53,956 nucleotides of DNA, taken from an uncultured bacterium. GTDB taxonomy: Bacteria > Zixibacteria > MSB-5A5 > CAIYYT01. The DNA is taken from NCBI GenBank assembly GCA_903930455.1, contig CAIYYT010000099.1:1-53956 (forward strand), in the 5' to 3' direction. This document shows positions 1-8,861 of this stretch, piece by piece; within the stretch, counting starts at the first letter, position 1; each line of letters begins with the position of its first letter. The translations under genes were made by a program, and so were the position numbers. The notes beneath the pieces were generated by a model. That model ran no database searches, was not told the DNA's origin, and saw nothing but the letters and a program-made list of their open reading frames with translations.

Positions 1-783
1 ACGGATGTAACTCTGGTCGGCAGCGAACGGTCATTTTTCGAGATCACCAAGTTCTCGATTAACGAATCGGACGGGGTGACTGCCGTATCGGAGGCGATCA
101 AAAAGGAGACGATTGCCATCTTCGGCCTTGACAAGCATATCGAAGTGATCTACAACTTCGTCAACACCGAGACCTTCAAACCGGATAGTGGCGCCTGTCG
201 GCGCTTGCCATTTACGCAGGACGACCACAAAATTATCATGCATCTGTCGAATTTCCGCCCGGTGAAGCGGACTGCCGACGTGGTCGAGATCTTCCGGCTG
301 ATTCACGCGCAGATCAAATCCAAGTTGGTGCTGATTGGCGATGGACCGGATTTGGCTCTGGTCGAACACCTGGCGAAGGAATATCGCATAGATGACGACG
401 TCATGTTTCTCGGCTCGCAGGATTCCGTCGAATCGATTTTGCCTGCTGCCGACCTGTTTCTCCTCCCGTCGCAAACTGAGTCTTTCGGTTTGGCGGCACT
501 GGAGGCGATGTCGTGCGGCGTGCCGGTGGTCGCCAGCCGAACGGGTGGGTTACCTGAAGTTGTGACGCATGGTCTTGACGGATATTTGTATGAAGTTGGC
601 GATATCGCCTCGATGGGCAAGGCAGGGGTCGAGCTGTTGCAGGACAGCGCCAAGTTGGCCCAGATGAAGGTGGCAGCGCGCGATACGGCGGTGAATCGCT
701 TCGCCTCCGATATTCTGGTGAAACAATATGAGGACTACTATCTTTCGGTGATCACGAAGAAAGGAAGCGGCGATGGCGGTTGA
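1..783 (+). CDS. bshA: BshA, N-acetyl-glucosaminyl L-malate synthase (5' partial)
   Basis: First step of bacillithiol synthesis: transfers GlcNAc from UDP-GlcNAc to L-malate in the cytoplasm. The reading frame is open from base 1, so the N-terminal Rossmann half lies outside the window; 260 residues are visible. These begin with the stretch ITKFSINESDGVTAVS, which closely resembles BshA proteins, and continue through a GT-B C-terminal domain. That domain includes the donor-site segment around residues 157-185 (TESFGLAALEAMSCGVP, with the E-x7-E pair of GT4 enzymes). The stop overlaps the start of bshB1 by 11 bp, so the two are translationally coupled and share a pathway. A general GT4 enzyme is possible from this half alone, but the bshB1 partner makes BshA much more likely. 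Confidence 0.88.
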   Translation, partial: TDVTLVGSERSFFEITKFSINESDGVTAVSEAIKKETIAIFGLDKHIEVIYNFVNTETFKPDSGACRRLPFTQDDHKIIMHLSNFRPVKRTADVVEIFRLIHAQIKSKLVLIGDGPDLALVEHLAKEYRIDDDVMFLGSQDSVESILPAADLFLLPSQTESFGLAALEAMSCGVPVVASRTGGLPEVVTHGLDGYLYEVGDIASMGKAGVELLQDSAKLAQMKVAARDTAVNRFASDILVKQYEDYYLSVITKKGSGDGG

Positions 784-1483
784 TTGTCTAGCGATAGCGG
801 CGCACCGAGACGATTTGGAGATTACATCCGGCGGGTTGATTGCCAAACTGGTTGACAGGGGCTATGCGGTAGCCATGCTCGACTTAACTGCCGGCGAGAT
901 GGGTTCCAAAGGCGATGCTGAAACGCGCAACGCGGAAGCGGTGGCCGCAGCGAAGGTTCTTGGTGTGAACATTCGCGACAACCTCGGCTTGCCCGACGCG
1001 CATCTACAGAATGATTTGGCGTCGCGTGCTCTGCTGGCGCAGAAAATCCGCGATTACCGACCACAACTGGTGATTTTGCCGCACTGGGAGCAACGCCATC
1101 CCGATCACCGAGTCTGCTCACAACTGGGCTTCGACGCTTGCTACTTTGCAGGTTTGAAGAAAGCACAGCTCTCCGGAGAGCCGCACCGACCGCGCAAGAT
1201 CATTTACGCATCGTACTACCGCGGCAACGAAATGTCATTTGCCGTTGATGTCACGGCGCAATTCGAACGCAAGATTGAGGCGGTCAAATGCTACCGTTCG
1301 CAGTTCAACGTTGACGATGCCACGAACAAGGTGTTTATTACCGGCGTGGACATTTTCGAGTATATGCGTGTTAGGGACCGTGAGTTGGGGATGCGAATTC
1401 GCGTCGGCTATGCCGAGGGCTACATCCAGAAAGAACTGGTTGCCATCGACGATCCGCTGCAGGTCGGGGGAGTCTCAATTTAG
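773..1483 (+). CDS. bshB1: BshB1, bacillithiol biosynthesis deacetylase
   Basis: Zinc-dependent PIG-L/LmbE-family deacetylase that removes acetyl from GlcNAc-malate, the second step of bacillithiol synthesis. It is 236 residues, normal for the family. The metal-binding motif reads A10-H-R-D-D14 where most relatives have AHPDD: H11 and D14 are kept but Pro is replaced by Arg12. The second motif R108-HPDH is intact. The C-terminal half, with SQF after the catalytic region and ending in VGGVSI, matches BshB1. It overlaps bshA and ends 44 bp before tRNA-Sec. The third enzyme, BshC, is not in the window. Confidence 0.9.
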   Translation: MAVDCLAIAAHRDDLEITSGGLIAKLVDRGYAVAMLDLTAGEMGSKGDAETRNAEAVAAAKVLGVNIRDNLGLPDAHLQNDLASRALLAQKIRDYRPQLVILPHWEQRHPDHRVCSQLGFDACYFAGLKKAQLSGEPHRPRKIIYASYYRGNEMSFAVDVTAQFERKIEAVKCYRSQFNVDDATNKVFITGVDIFEYMRVRDRELGMRIRVGYAEGYIQKELVAIDDPLQVGGVSI

Positions 1484-1527
1484 ATGCCGGCTCGCCCTTT
1501 CACGGACGATTGTTTGTGTCATTATCC

Positions 1528-1621
1528 GGAAGAGGATGGGGCCCGGTGGCTCTCGCGGACTTCAAATCCGTTGGCGGGTGGTTGACATCCGCGGTGGGTT
1601 CGACTCCTACCCCTTCCGCCA
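1528..1621 (+). tRNA. selC: tRNA-Sec (anticodon TCA)
   Basis: A 94-nt selenocysteine tRNA with encoded CCA. The anticodon loop is CTTCAAA with TCA at 1562-1564. The D stem is 6 bp (1538-1543 with 1548-1553) closing a 4-nt loop. The long variable arm has 7 bp (1574-1580 with 1586-1592). The T loop TTCGACT is at 1599-1605, the discriminator G at 1618 and CCA at 1619-1621. These are hallmarks of tRNA-Sec, and selA starts 13 bp downstream. Oddities: the acceptor plus T stems total only 12 bp (7+5 or 8+4) where bacterial tRNA-Sec normally has 8+5, and A1533 faces C1612 in the acceptor stem. Confidence 0.95.
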
Positions 1622-1634
1622 AAATTAGCGAAAT

Positions 1635-3017
1635 ATGACGTCTTCACAACCACTCAGATCAATCCCGTCGGTAGAACAGTTGCTCAGTTCGGGGAGCTTT
1701 GATCAACAAATCGCGGAGTTGTCTCGGCCATTGGTGACCAGAGTTATCCGCGAAACGCTGCAGGTAATTCGGGACAAATCTCAGACCTCCGGAGAAATAC
1801 CTTCCACGGAGCGCATCGGGAAGATGATTGTCGAGCGGCTGCATCTGCTGTCACGTCAGCGCATAACTCCGGTGATCAATGGCACCGGTGTGCTGATTCA
1901 TACCAATCTTGGACGTGCGCCCTTGGGGGCCGAGTTTCTGGAGCAGGTCGCCAAACGAGTCAGTGGCTACTGTACGTTGGAGTTTGATCTGACAACAGGC
2001 AAGAGGGGCAAACGCGGTACTTTTCTGTCATACCTGTTGGCGCAACTGACCGAGGCCGACGCAGCGTTGGCGGTCAACAACAATGCCGCGGCATTGTTTC
2101 TGATCCTGAACACATTCGCCAATCGCAAGGAAGTGATCGTTTCACGTGGCGAGTTGGTACAGATCGGCGGCGGGTTTCGAATACCGGATATCATTCGCCG
2201 CGCCGGCGCCAAACTGGTTGAAGTCGGCACCACCAACCGAACGACTAAGAAGGACTATGAAGAGGCCATCACGAAGAAGACGGCGCTGCTGCTGAAAGTC
2301 CATCAATCAAATTTCCGTCTGCAGGGCTTTGTTGAGGAAGTCACCGCAACCGATATCGCCACGCTGGCCGCCGGTCGAGGACTGATATCGGTGTATGATC
2401 TTGGTTCGGGGGTTTATCACCAGACTGAGAACTATGGCATGGAACCGGAACCGAATATCACCGCCGCCAAGCGTTCAGGAGCTTCAGTGGTGTGTTTTTC
2501 GGGCGACAAATTTCTTGGCAGCGTTCAGGCGGGAATCGTTCTCGGCAGTGCATTGCTTCTGGAGAAATTGCACAAGAACCCGATTTACCGGGTGCTGCGT
2601 CTCGACAAACTGTCAATCGCGATGTTGGAAGAAACGGCTCTTGCCTATCTCAAGAAGGAAGAAACCGAATTGCTCCCGCTTTGGCGTTATATAATGCTCA
2701 CCGTATCTCAACTTCGCCAGCGTGCCGAGACGATTAAGAACTCACTTGCCAACAGCGGACTCGAAATTGAGATTCGCGATACCTTCGCCACTCCCGGAGG
2801 AGGTTCTTTGCCCGGAGGGACGTTAGCGTCGGTTGCTCTGGCTCTTACCCCCAGAAACAAGATCACGGCGTTTGCCAGCCAGTTGCTACAGGCCACGCCG
2901 CCGTTAATCGGCTATATCGATCAGGAACGATTTTTTATCGACTTGCGCACCGTTGATGAAGCCCAGGATGATTTGGTCATCCGCATTCTAACGGAGGCGG
3001 CAACATGTACACCATAG
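1635..3017 (+). CDS. selA: SelA, L-seryl-tRNA(Sec) selenium transferase
   Basis: PLP enzyme that converts seryl-tRNA(Sec) to selenocysteinyl-tRNA(Sec) using selenophosphate. At 460 residues it is the usual bacterial length. The N-terminal tRNA-binding region (roughly 1-70) is followed by the fold-type I PLP domain. The Schiff-base lysine is K292 in the motif SGDKFLG, equivalent to K295 of E. coli. INGTGVLIHTNLGRAP near residues 80-95 is also typical. The gene follows its tRNA substrate by 13 bp and overlaps selB by 13 bp, forming a selC-selA-selB unit. No selD (selenophosphate synthetase) is visible. Confidence 0.97.
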   Translation: MTSSQPLRSIPSVEQLLSSGSFDQQIAELSRPLVTRVIRETLQVIRDKSQTSGEIPSTERIGKMIVERLHLLSRQRITPVINGTGVLIHTNLGRAPLGAEFLEQVAKRVSGYCTLEFDLTTGKRGKRGTFLSYLLAQLTEADAALAVNNNAAALFLILNTFANRKEVIVSRGELVQIGGGFRIPDIIRRAGAKLVEVGTTNRTTKKDYEEAITKKTALLLKVHQSNFRLQGFVEEVTATDIATLAAGRGLISVYDLGSGVYHQTENYGMEPEPNITAAKRSGASVVCFSGDKFLGSVQAGIVLGSALLLEKLHKNPIYRVLRLDKLSIAMLEETALAYLKKEETELLPLWRYIMLTVSQLRQRAETIKNSLANSGLEIEIRDTFATPGGGSLPGGTLASVALALTPRNKITAFASQLLQATPPLIGYIDQERFFIDLRTVDEAQDDLVIRILTEAATCTP

Positions 3018-4870
3018 CGACTGCGGGTCATATAGACCACGGCAAGTCGTCACTGGTCAAAGCCCTGACGGGCACAGACCCCGACCGTCTCCCAGAAGAA
3101 AAGGAACGCGAGATGACGATTGAACTCGGCTTCGCATCGTTCCAGCTTTCTACCGGTGAAGAAGTTGGCATTGTCGATGTGCCGGGGCATGAGCGGTTCA
3201 TCAAGAATATGATTTCGGGAGTCGGCGCACTGGATATGGTGATGTTCGTGGTCGCCGCTGATGACGGCTGGATGCCGCAGTCGGAAGAGCATCTGGCGAT
3301 CTTGCGCTACCTGGGAGTCGAGCGTGGTATGATCGTGTTGACCAAGGTCGATATGGTCGACCCCGACTGGAAGGAAATGGTCAAGAGCGATTTGCGTACA
3401 AAGACCAGCGGGACATTTTTGGATGGATGCGAGATCGTCGAATTCTCAGCCCAAGACTATCGCAATCTGGATGTTGTCAAGGGGACAATTGAGCGAATCC
3501 TGAAGTCGGTCAAGCGGGAAGCACCGAGCGAGTCGGCGCGGCTCTATATCGACCGCGTTTTCACGATAGCGGGCACCGGCACGGTTGTCACCGGCACGCT
3601 GCGCGAGGGAGGATTCACGGTTGGTCAGGAAGTTTTCCATCATCCGTCGATGCAGAAGGCCAAAATCAAGAATCTGGAAAGCTTCTACTCACATCTGGAC
3701 AAGGCGCTACCCGGTGTGCGGCTCGCTGTCGGTTTGCAGTCGCTGGAACGGGGCGCAGTCAAACGCGGTGATTTGCTCTATACATCGCAACAGCTTCAAC
3801 CATCGTCGATACTGGGCATCAAGCTGACTGTTGAACCCAAACAGGCAAACTTCATCAAATACAACCGCGAGATCGTTATTTTGCACGGCACGTCAGAAGT
3901 CGAGGGAAGATTGTTCTTGCCAACTGAGCCGGTTGTTTGCGACGATGGTGGACTGATCGCTGTCATCAGATTGGATGAGCAAGTTATCGTCAAGGCAGGT
4001 GATCGGTTTATACTCCGTTTGCCGACGCCGTCAGTGATGGTTGGCGGTGGTATCGTTATTGATCCGACCTTGGAGATATTCAAGCGTACAGCCGAAAACC
4101 GCTGGGAGTTGCTGAAAGCCGCTTCAACCCTGGATGCGAGGGCTTTGATCGCTTACGTTCTTACGACGAAGATCATCGTAGCAAAATCGGAACTGCTTGC
4201 GCAGTCTTTGTTGCCACAATCGCAGATTGGTGGCTGTGCAGAGCAACTGATAGAGGACGGGACAGTGATCAAGCGCGACCGATACCTCATCCTCAAGAGC
4301 GTTTGGAGCGACGCTTCAGATCAACTCATAAACGCCGTCAGGCAGTTCCATCAGCAGAACCAGCATTTGGCTTCGATGCCGCTGGCAGCATTGACAGGGA
4401 TGGTCGGCATGCCACATCAGCTATTTGATTTTGTGATCGAGGATCTACTGTCTGCCGGGAAGCTGGAGCGCCACGATGCCGGTGTCAAAGTGCGAGAATA
4501 TGCGGCAGGTTTGTCACCAGCGTTAGAAAAGGCCAAGAGCCGTGTTTTGGGTATGCTGTTGGAGAATGCCAATCAGTCGATAAGTCGGGAGGAAATTCTG
4601 GCTGCCGACAAAGACGGAAAAAAGATTTTCGCATATCTGAAGCAGAACAACGAGATAATTGATTTGAACGGCATGGTTTACATAAGAAAGACCTTTGATC
4701 ACTTCACCGCGGAGATCGTGGAATATCTCAAGAAGCGTGGCAAGATGACTGTCGCCGAAGCTCGCGATGTCACCCAAACTTCGCGCAAGTTCATTCTGCC
4801 GATACTCGAAGAACTTGATCGCCTGCGTATTACTAAGCGCGAAGGAGATTCCCGGATGCTATGTGAATGA
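3005..4870 (+). CDS. selB: SelB, selenocysteine-specific elongation factor
   Basis: GTPase that carries Sec-tRNA to ribosomes at UGA codons followed by a SECIS element. Residues 8-16 hold the P loop [10 protein letters not shown]58-VPGHE is the G3 motif, and TKVD near residues 112-115 is G4. Domains II and III follow to about residue 370. The C-terminal ~250 residues have the winged-helix character that binds SECIS RNA. At 621 residues the length is normal. It overlaps selA at its start, and its stop overlaps the next ATG (ATGA), so the amidohydrolase downstream is probably co-translated. No selenoprotein gene with an in-frame UGA was recognised in the window. Confidence 0.97.
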   Translation: MYTIATAGHIDHGKSSLVKALTGTDPDRLPEEKEREMTIELGFASFQLSTGEEVGIVDVPGHERFIKNMISGVGALDMVMFVVAADDGWMPQSEEHLAILRYLGVERGMIVLTKVDMVDPDWKEMVKSDLRTKTSGTFLDGCEIVEFSAQDYRNLDVVKGTIERILKSVKREAPSESARLYIDRVFTIAGTGTVVTGTLREGGFTVGQEVFHHPSMQKAKIKNLESFYSHLDKALPGVRLAVGLQSLERGAVKRGDLLYTSQQLQPSSILGIKLTVEPKQANFIKYNREIVILHGTSEVEGRLFLPTEPVVCDDGGLIAVIRLDEQVIVKAGDRFILRLPTPSVMVGGGIVIDPTLEIFKRTAENRWELLKAASTLDARALIAYVLTTKIIVAKSELLAQSLLPQSQIGGCAEQLIEDGTVIKRDRYLILKSVWSDASDQLINAVRQFHQQNQHLASMPLAALTGMVGMPHQLFDFVIEDLLSAGKLERHDAGVKVREYAAGLSPALEKAKSRVLGMLLENANQSISREEILAADKDGKKIFAYLKQNNEIIDLNGMVYIRKTFDHFTAEIVEYLKKRGKMTVAEARDVTQTSRKFILPILEELDRLRITKREGDSRMLCE

Positions 4871-6468
4871 CTAGCCTCAAAAAGCTCTTCTACGGCGGCA
4901 GAATATACACGATGGCTGACAGTCCGGCAGTGTGCGATGCCATGATTGTCGACGGTGACCATATCAGTTGGGTTGGTTCGTCCAGCGAGTTGTCATCGGT
5001 GCCATCGGATAGCTTCGAACTCTTTGATCTCGACGGTCAAATCATTCTGCCGGGCTTCATTGACTCGCACACGCATTTGGTTTTCTGGGCGCTATCACGG
5101 CAGCAGATCGATTTGGACGGAGCAACGTCTTATGAAAACGCTCTCAAGATCATTCGTGATTTTGCAGGCAAGCAGCCGAAATCGGACAAGTCATGGTTGG
5201 TCGGCAAGGGCTGGAAAAGAGAACAGTGGCGCAAAATCAGATGGCCTCATAAATCCGAGCTTGATCGCTCAGTCCCGGACAGACCGGTGGCGATTTTCTC
5301 CAAGGACGAACATCTCCTGTGGGTCAATTCCAAGGCACTGGCCATCGCCGGTATCACCGGACAGACTCCTGATCCCGAAGGTGGGGAAATTGGTCGCGAC
5401 ACCGCCGGTGAAACGACCGGCATTCTGCGGGACAACGCTTGTCGTTTGGTTCTAATGCACGCAAAGCCTCCGTCCCTGCGCGAAGCCGAAACGGCTTTGA
5501 AACCGGCTTTCGCCGAAATGTATCGGCAGGGATGTGTCGGTGTCACTTCATTCGACAATATCTACGGTTTTGAGGTGCTGCAATCGTTGGACATTGCTGG
5601 CAAATTGCCGGTCAGAGTCGTCTATCATTTCCCGCACGATCGCTCGACCGAAGACACGGTTTTGCGGATGAAGTCCGGTTTTGGCTCGGAGTTCCTGAGG
5701 ATCGGCGGAATTAAGATATTCGCCGATGGCGCGCTCGGCTCGCAGACGGCGCTGATGTTCAAGCCCTTTGCCGACTCGAAAGACAATATGGGTATCGAGG
5801 CAACTTCCCCTAACGAACTCCGACGTATTGTTGGCAAAGCAACCAAAGCGGGAATGGCGTGCGCTATTCATGCGATCGGTGACCGTGCGAATCGTAACGT
5901 ACTGGACGCTTTCGAAGCAGCGGGCCGGCACGTGTCGTCACGCTTCCGCCATCGCATCGAGCATTGCCAGATCGTGCATCCGCAAGACATTAAGCGATTT
6001 GCCGAACTCAAGATTGTTGCTTCGATGCAGCCCAGCCATGCGGCAGCCGATATTGACCTTATGAAGCGTTATCTTGGTTCACGCCAACGCGACTCGTATC
6101 GGTTTCGGACTTTCGCCAAGCTTGGACTGACTCTGTGCTTTGGTTCGGACGCACCGATCGAGCCACTTAACCCACTACACGGCATATATGCAGCCGTTAC
6201 CGGAAAAGCGGCAGGTGGCAAGACTTGCTTCAACCCTCGGGAGACAATTTCCGTTACACAGGCGGTGAAGGGGTTCACAATTGCGGGCGCAGAAGCGGTT
6301 GGTGATGCTGGACGCCGTGGCAATTTGATCGCCGGCAAGAAGGCGGATTTTATTGTGTTGGATCGCGACATTATGAGGCTCGATGCCGAACAAATCCTCA
6401 AGACGAGTGTGACTGCGACTTATATCAGTGGTGAGTTAAAATATTGCGCGGATGGTTTTCGTGACTAA
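4867..6468 (+). CDS. Amidohydrolase 3 family protein (YtcJ-like)
   Basis: Predicted metal-dependent hydrolase of the amidohydrolase superfamily, YtcJ/AepA-like branch; substrate unknown. Metal and active-site residues are visible in order: H68 and H70 in DSHTH, H335 in the HAIGDR motif, H366 in RIEHCQ, and D428 in FGSDAP. The N- and C-terminal small beta domain ([15 protein letters not shown] and GKKADFIVLDRD) is also present. The length (533 aa) fits the family. No signal peptide is seen, so it is probably cytoplasmic. Its ATG overlaps the selB stop by four bases. This suggests transcription with the selenium genes, but the family has no known link to selenium. Confidence 0.85.
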   Translation: MTSLKKLFYGGRIYTMADSPAVCDAMIVDGDHISWVGSSSELSSVPSDSFELFDLDGQIILPGFIDSHTHLVFWALSRQQIDLDGATSYENALKIIRDFAGKQPKSDKSWLVGKGWKREQWRKIRWPHKSELDRSVPDRPVAIFSKDEHLLWVNSKALAIAGITGQTPDPEGGEIGRDTAGETTGILRDNACRLVLMHAKPPSLREAETALKPAFAEMYRQGCVGVTSFDNIYGFEVLQSLDIAGKLPVRVVYHFPHDRSTEDTVLRMKSGFGSEFLRIGGIKIFADGALGSQTALMFKPFADSKDNMGIEATSPNELRRIVGKATKAGMACAIHAIGDRANRNVLDAFEAAGRHVSSRFRHRIEHCQIVHPQDIKRFAELKIVASMQPSHAAADIDLMKRYLGSRQRDSYRFRTFAKLGLTLCFGSDAPIEPLNPLHGIYAAVTGKAAGGKTCFNPRETISVTQAVKGFTIAGAEAVGDAGRRGNLIAGKKADFIVLDRDIMRLDAEQILKTSVTATYISGELKYCADGFRD

Positions 6469-6489
6469 TTTGGCTGTGGAGTTGACACT

Positions 6490-8748
6490 GTGAAAAACAT
6501 CTGGGCTATATTGATCGCTGCCGCGCTGACAGTAACGGCGTCGGCCCAGACGGTCACCAAGCTTTATGTCCCGGCAGGTGCGGGAGGTGATGCCGGACGT
6601 ATGTCAACTCTAGTTTACGGCATCGAGACCAACCAACTTATCGCGGAACTGCAGCCTTCGCATGATGCCGGGTTGGCGGTTACCAATGCCGACTCGACGG
6701 AAGTCTGGGTCTTCGGCGCCACGAGCACGACCTGTGACATCTATGGCACCGCTACCGATAAATTGATCAGGACTATTGAGATAGAGCGTCAGGTGATTGA
6801 TGCGGCTTTCTCTCCTGACGGCAAGTACTGCTTTGTCATTGGCTCGATCCCGGGGAGCGGGGCAAATGATCTGCTGGTGATCGACCGTGCCACGTATAGC
6901 GTTGCGTTCTCAATTCCTGAAGTAGTCGATCCGGCGGCTCTCGCAGTATCGAGCAACTCACAATCGTTGTACTGCGTCTCGCCGTCACACGGCACGTTGA
7001 CTAGGATCGAGATACCAAGCTTCAAGATCAAAGCAGGCTCATTTGTGGGATTTGAGCCATCCGGAGTAACCATAACGCCTGACAGCCGTTTCCTGTTCGT
7101 TGTCTGCCGGGGTCTGGACGAAGGCAAAAGGGGCGGTTCGCAGATTACGGTCGTCGATACACATACAGATACGCCTTTCTGGGTGCTGGATGTCGGCAAA
7201 GGTTGCTCCTCTGTTGCTATCAGCCCCGACATGAGTCGGATGGCAGTCACTTATGACCTTGCCTACGAGGGAGCCACTAATAACGTCCGGCTCTTTCAAC
7301 TGCTGGCCAACAATGACTCTATTTCCATCTCCCGCGCCGAAACGTTTGCCATGGGGCAGGCGCCTCAGGGGGGTATGATTGTTTCATCAGGACGGTACTG
7401 GATCGGCTGCGATCCGATCGCAGGTGGCGTGCCCATTGTTGATCTTTCGGCTGATACGGCGATTGCATCCTATTCGTTGCTTGGGCACCCTCGCCCTCTA
7501 CGAGTTGCGGCTGTCAGCGTGCGCATAGATGAGTCAATCGCGGCGATTACCAGCGAGATATCTGCCGAAAGCGACTCAAGCAAAATACCAGACTACTACC
7601 TGGATCTCGCCTATCTGCTTAAAACAGCCAATCGCAAGAATGATATGGTGGCGGCCTATCAAAAGGTAGTCGACCAATTTCCGACCAGTTTCGCCGCTAT
7701 CACTTCGGGGCTGCAACTGGCGGACATTTGCTATGGCGACCAGTTGTACAGCCAGACCGCGGACTACAGTTTCAATGCGCTGGATGCTTACCGTCGCTTT
7801 CTGACCGAAGGGACCTCTGATCAACGGTTGCCGCAAAGCAGTTTACTGACGGCGATTGATCGACTGGCGCTTTTCTCCAAGCAGTTCGATAAGGAGTATC
7901 TGAAGAAGCTGGCCGAGTCATATCTAAAACTGACGGCAAAAAGTCCTGAACTAGCCGAGACTTATTTCCGCATGGGCTATCATCTGCGTCGCGCCGACGA
8001 AAGCAAGTTGGCGAATCGGTGTTTCGCGGAAGTCGGGATTCAGCTTGCGGGAATCTCTGACCAAGCTCTTGTACAACCGCTATCGGCGCGTTTGGCGCTT
8101 GCGACCGGCGATGCCAAAGCGTTCTACAAAATCAGAGAGAAGAAAAAGGAACCGACGATTGACGGCAATCTTAACGATTGGATCAAGGACAAGCCATTGC
8201 TGTTCTCCGGGACACTAGGCTTTGTCTATGGGCCGGCGCCGTGGCGCGATGACAGTGATCTCTCCGGCAGCATCTATATCACTCGTTCCGAGACTGATCT
8301 CTATATCGCCGGCGCTATCAAAGACGACAGCCTGATGGCATTTGACGACGTCAACGGTGATATGGTGGCTGTCTTCTTCGACTTCCGCTCAACGTCGGGG
8401 AGCTACTTTACACGTGATTTTGATGCCGGCAGCGGCTGTTTCTCGCTGTATATCATGGCGCCAAACGCCACTAATCCGAGAGTGCGTGTGCAACTCGGCA
8501 TCCAAACCCCTTATGAAATCGCGAGCATTCGCACGGAAACCGGTTACACTTTCGAGATGAAGCTCCCGTTAGCCACGTTTGGCAGTTGGCTGACCAAGGA
8601 AGTGAAGCGTTTCGGGCTGGGTGTGGAGTTGATCGATTTCGACAATCCGGCTGATCTCAAGCTCTCCAAGGCCATCGGTTTCCTGATCCCGTCTGACGGC
8701 GTTGCCGGTCCGCCGCGACCGGAGCTTTATGGCGTGGCGGAGTTTTAG
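6490..8748 (+). CDS. Exported beta-propeller/TPR protein with CBM9-like C-terminal domain
   Basis: Unrecognised exported protein of 752 residues. GTG at 6490 follows a GGAG ribosome site. Residues 1-19 form a clear signal peptide ending in TASA. Residues ~25-345 contain YVTN/WD-like propeller blades, for example FSPDGKYCFVIG, VSSNSQSLYCV and ITPDSRFLFVV. Residues ~365-550 look helical and TPR-like (tetratricopeptide runs such as DMVAAYQKVVDQFPTS). Residues ~553-752 begin EPTIDGNLNDWIKDKP, the signature opening of CBM9-like carbohydrate-binding domains often found at the end of surface proteins. It probably works in the periplasm or at the cell surface; its ligand is unknown. It starts 21 bp after the amidohydrolase. 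Confidence 0.72.
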   Translation: MKNIWAILIAAALTVTASAQTVTKLYVPAGAGGDAGRMSTLVYGIETNQLIAELQPSHDAGLAVTNADSTEVWVFGATSTTCDIYGTATDKLIRTIEIERQVIDAAFSPDGKYCFVIGSIPGSGANDLLVIDRATYSVAFSIPEVVDPAALAVSSNSQSLYCVSPSHGTLTRIEIPSFKIKAGSFVGFEPSGVTITPDSRFLFVVCRGLDEGKRGGSQITVVDTHTDTPFWVLDVGKGCSSVAISPDMSRMAVTYDLAYEGATNNVRLFQLLANNDSISISRAETFAMGQAPQGGMIVSSGRYWIGCDPIAGGVPIVDLSADTAIASYSLLGHPRPLRVAAVSVRIDESIAAITSEISAESDSSKIPDYYLDLAYLLKTANRKNDMVAAYQKVVDQFPTSFAAITSGLQLADICYGDQLYSQTADYSFNALDAYRRFLTEGTSDQRLPQSSLLTAIDRLALFSKQFDKEYLKKLAESYLKLTAKSPELAETYFRMGYHLRRADESKLANRCFAEVGIQLAGISDQALVQPLSARLALATGDAKAFYKIREKKKEPTIDGNLNDWIKDKPLLFSGTLGFVYGPAPWRDDSDLSGSIYITRSETDLYIAGAIKDDSLMAFDDVNGDMVAVFFDFRSTSGSYFTRDFDAGSGCFSLYIMAPNATNPRVRVQLGIQTPYEIASIRTETGYTFEMKLPLATFGSWLTKEVKRFGLGVELIDFDNPADLKLSKAIGFLIPSDGVAGPPRPELYGVAEF

Positions 8749-8861
8749 CTTTTGAGAATCGACGCCTTTTTTTTGATTGACTCGCTTGCCCTGATTGGGC
8801 AGATTAACCTATTCGTCTTGGCAGAAAGACGGTGCCGTAAAAAGGCTGAGAGGTAATCATT

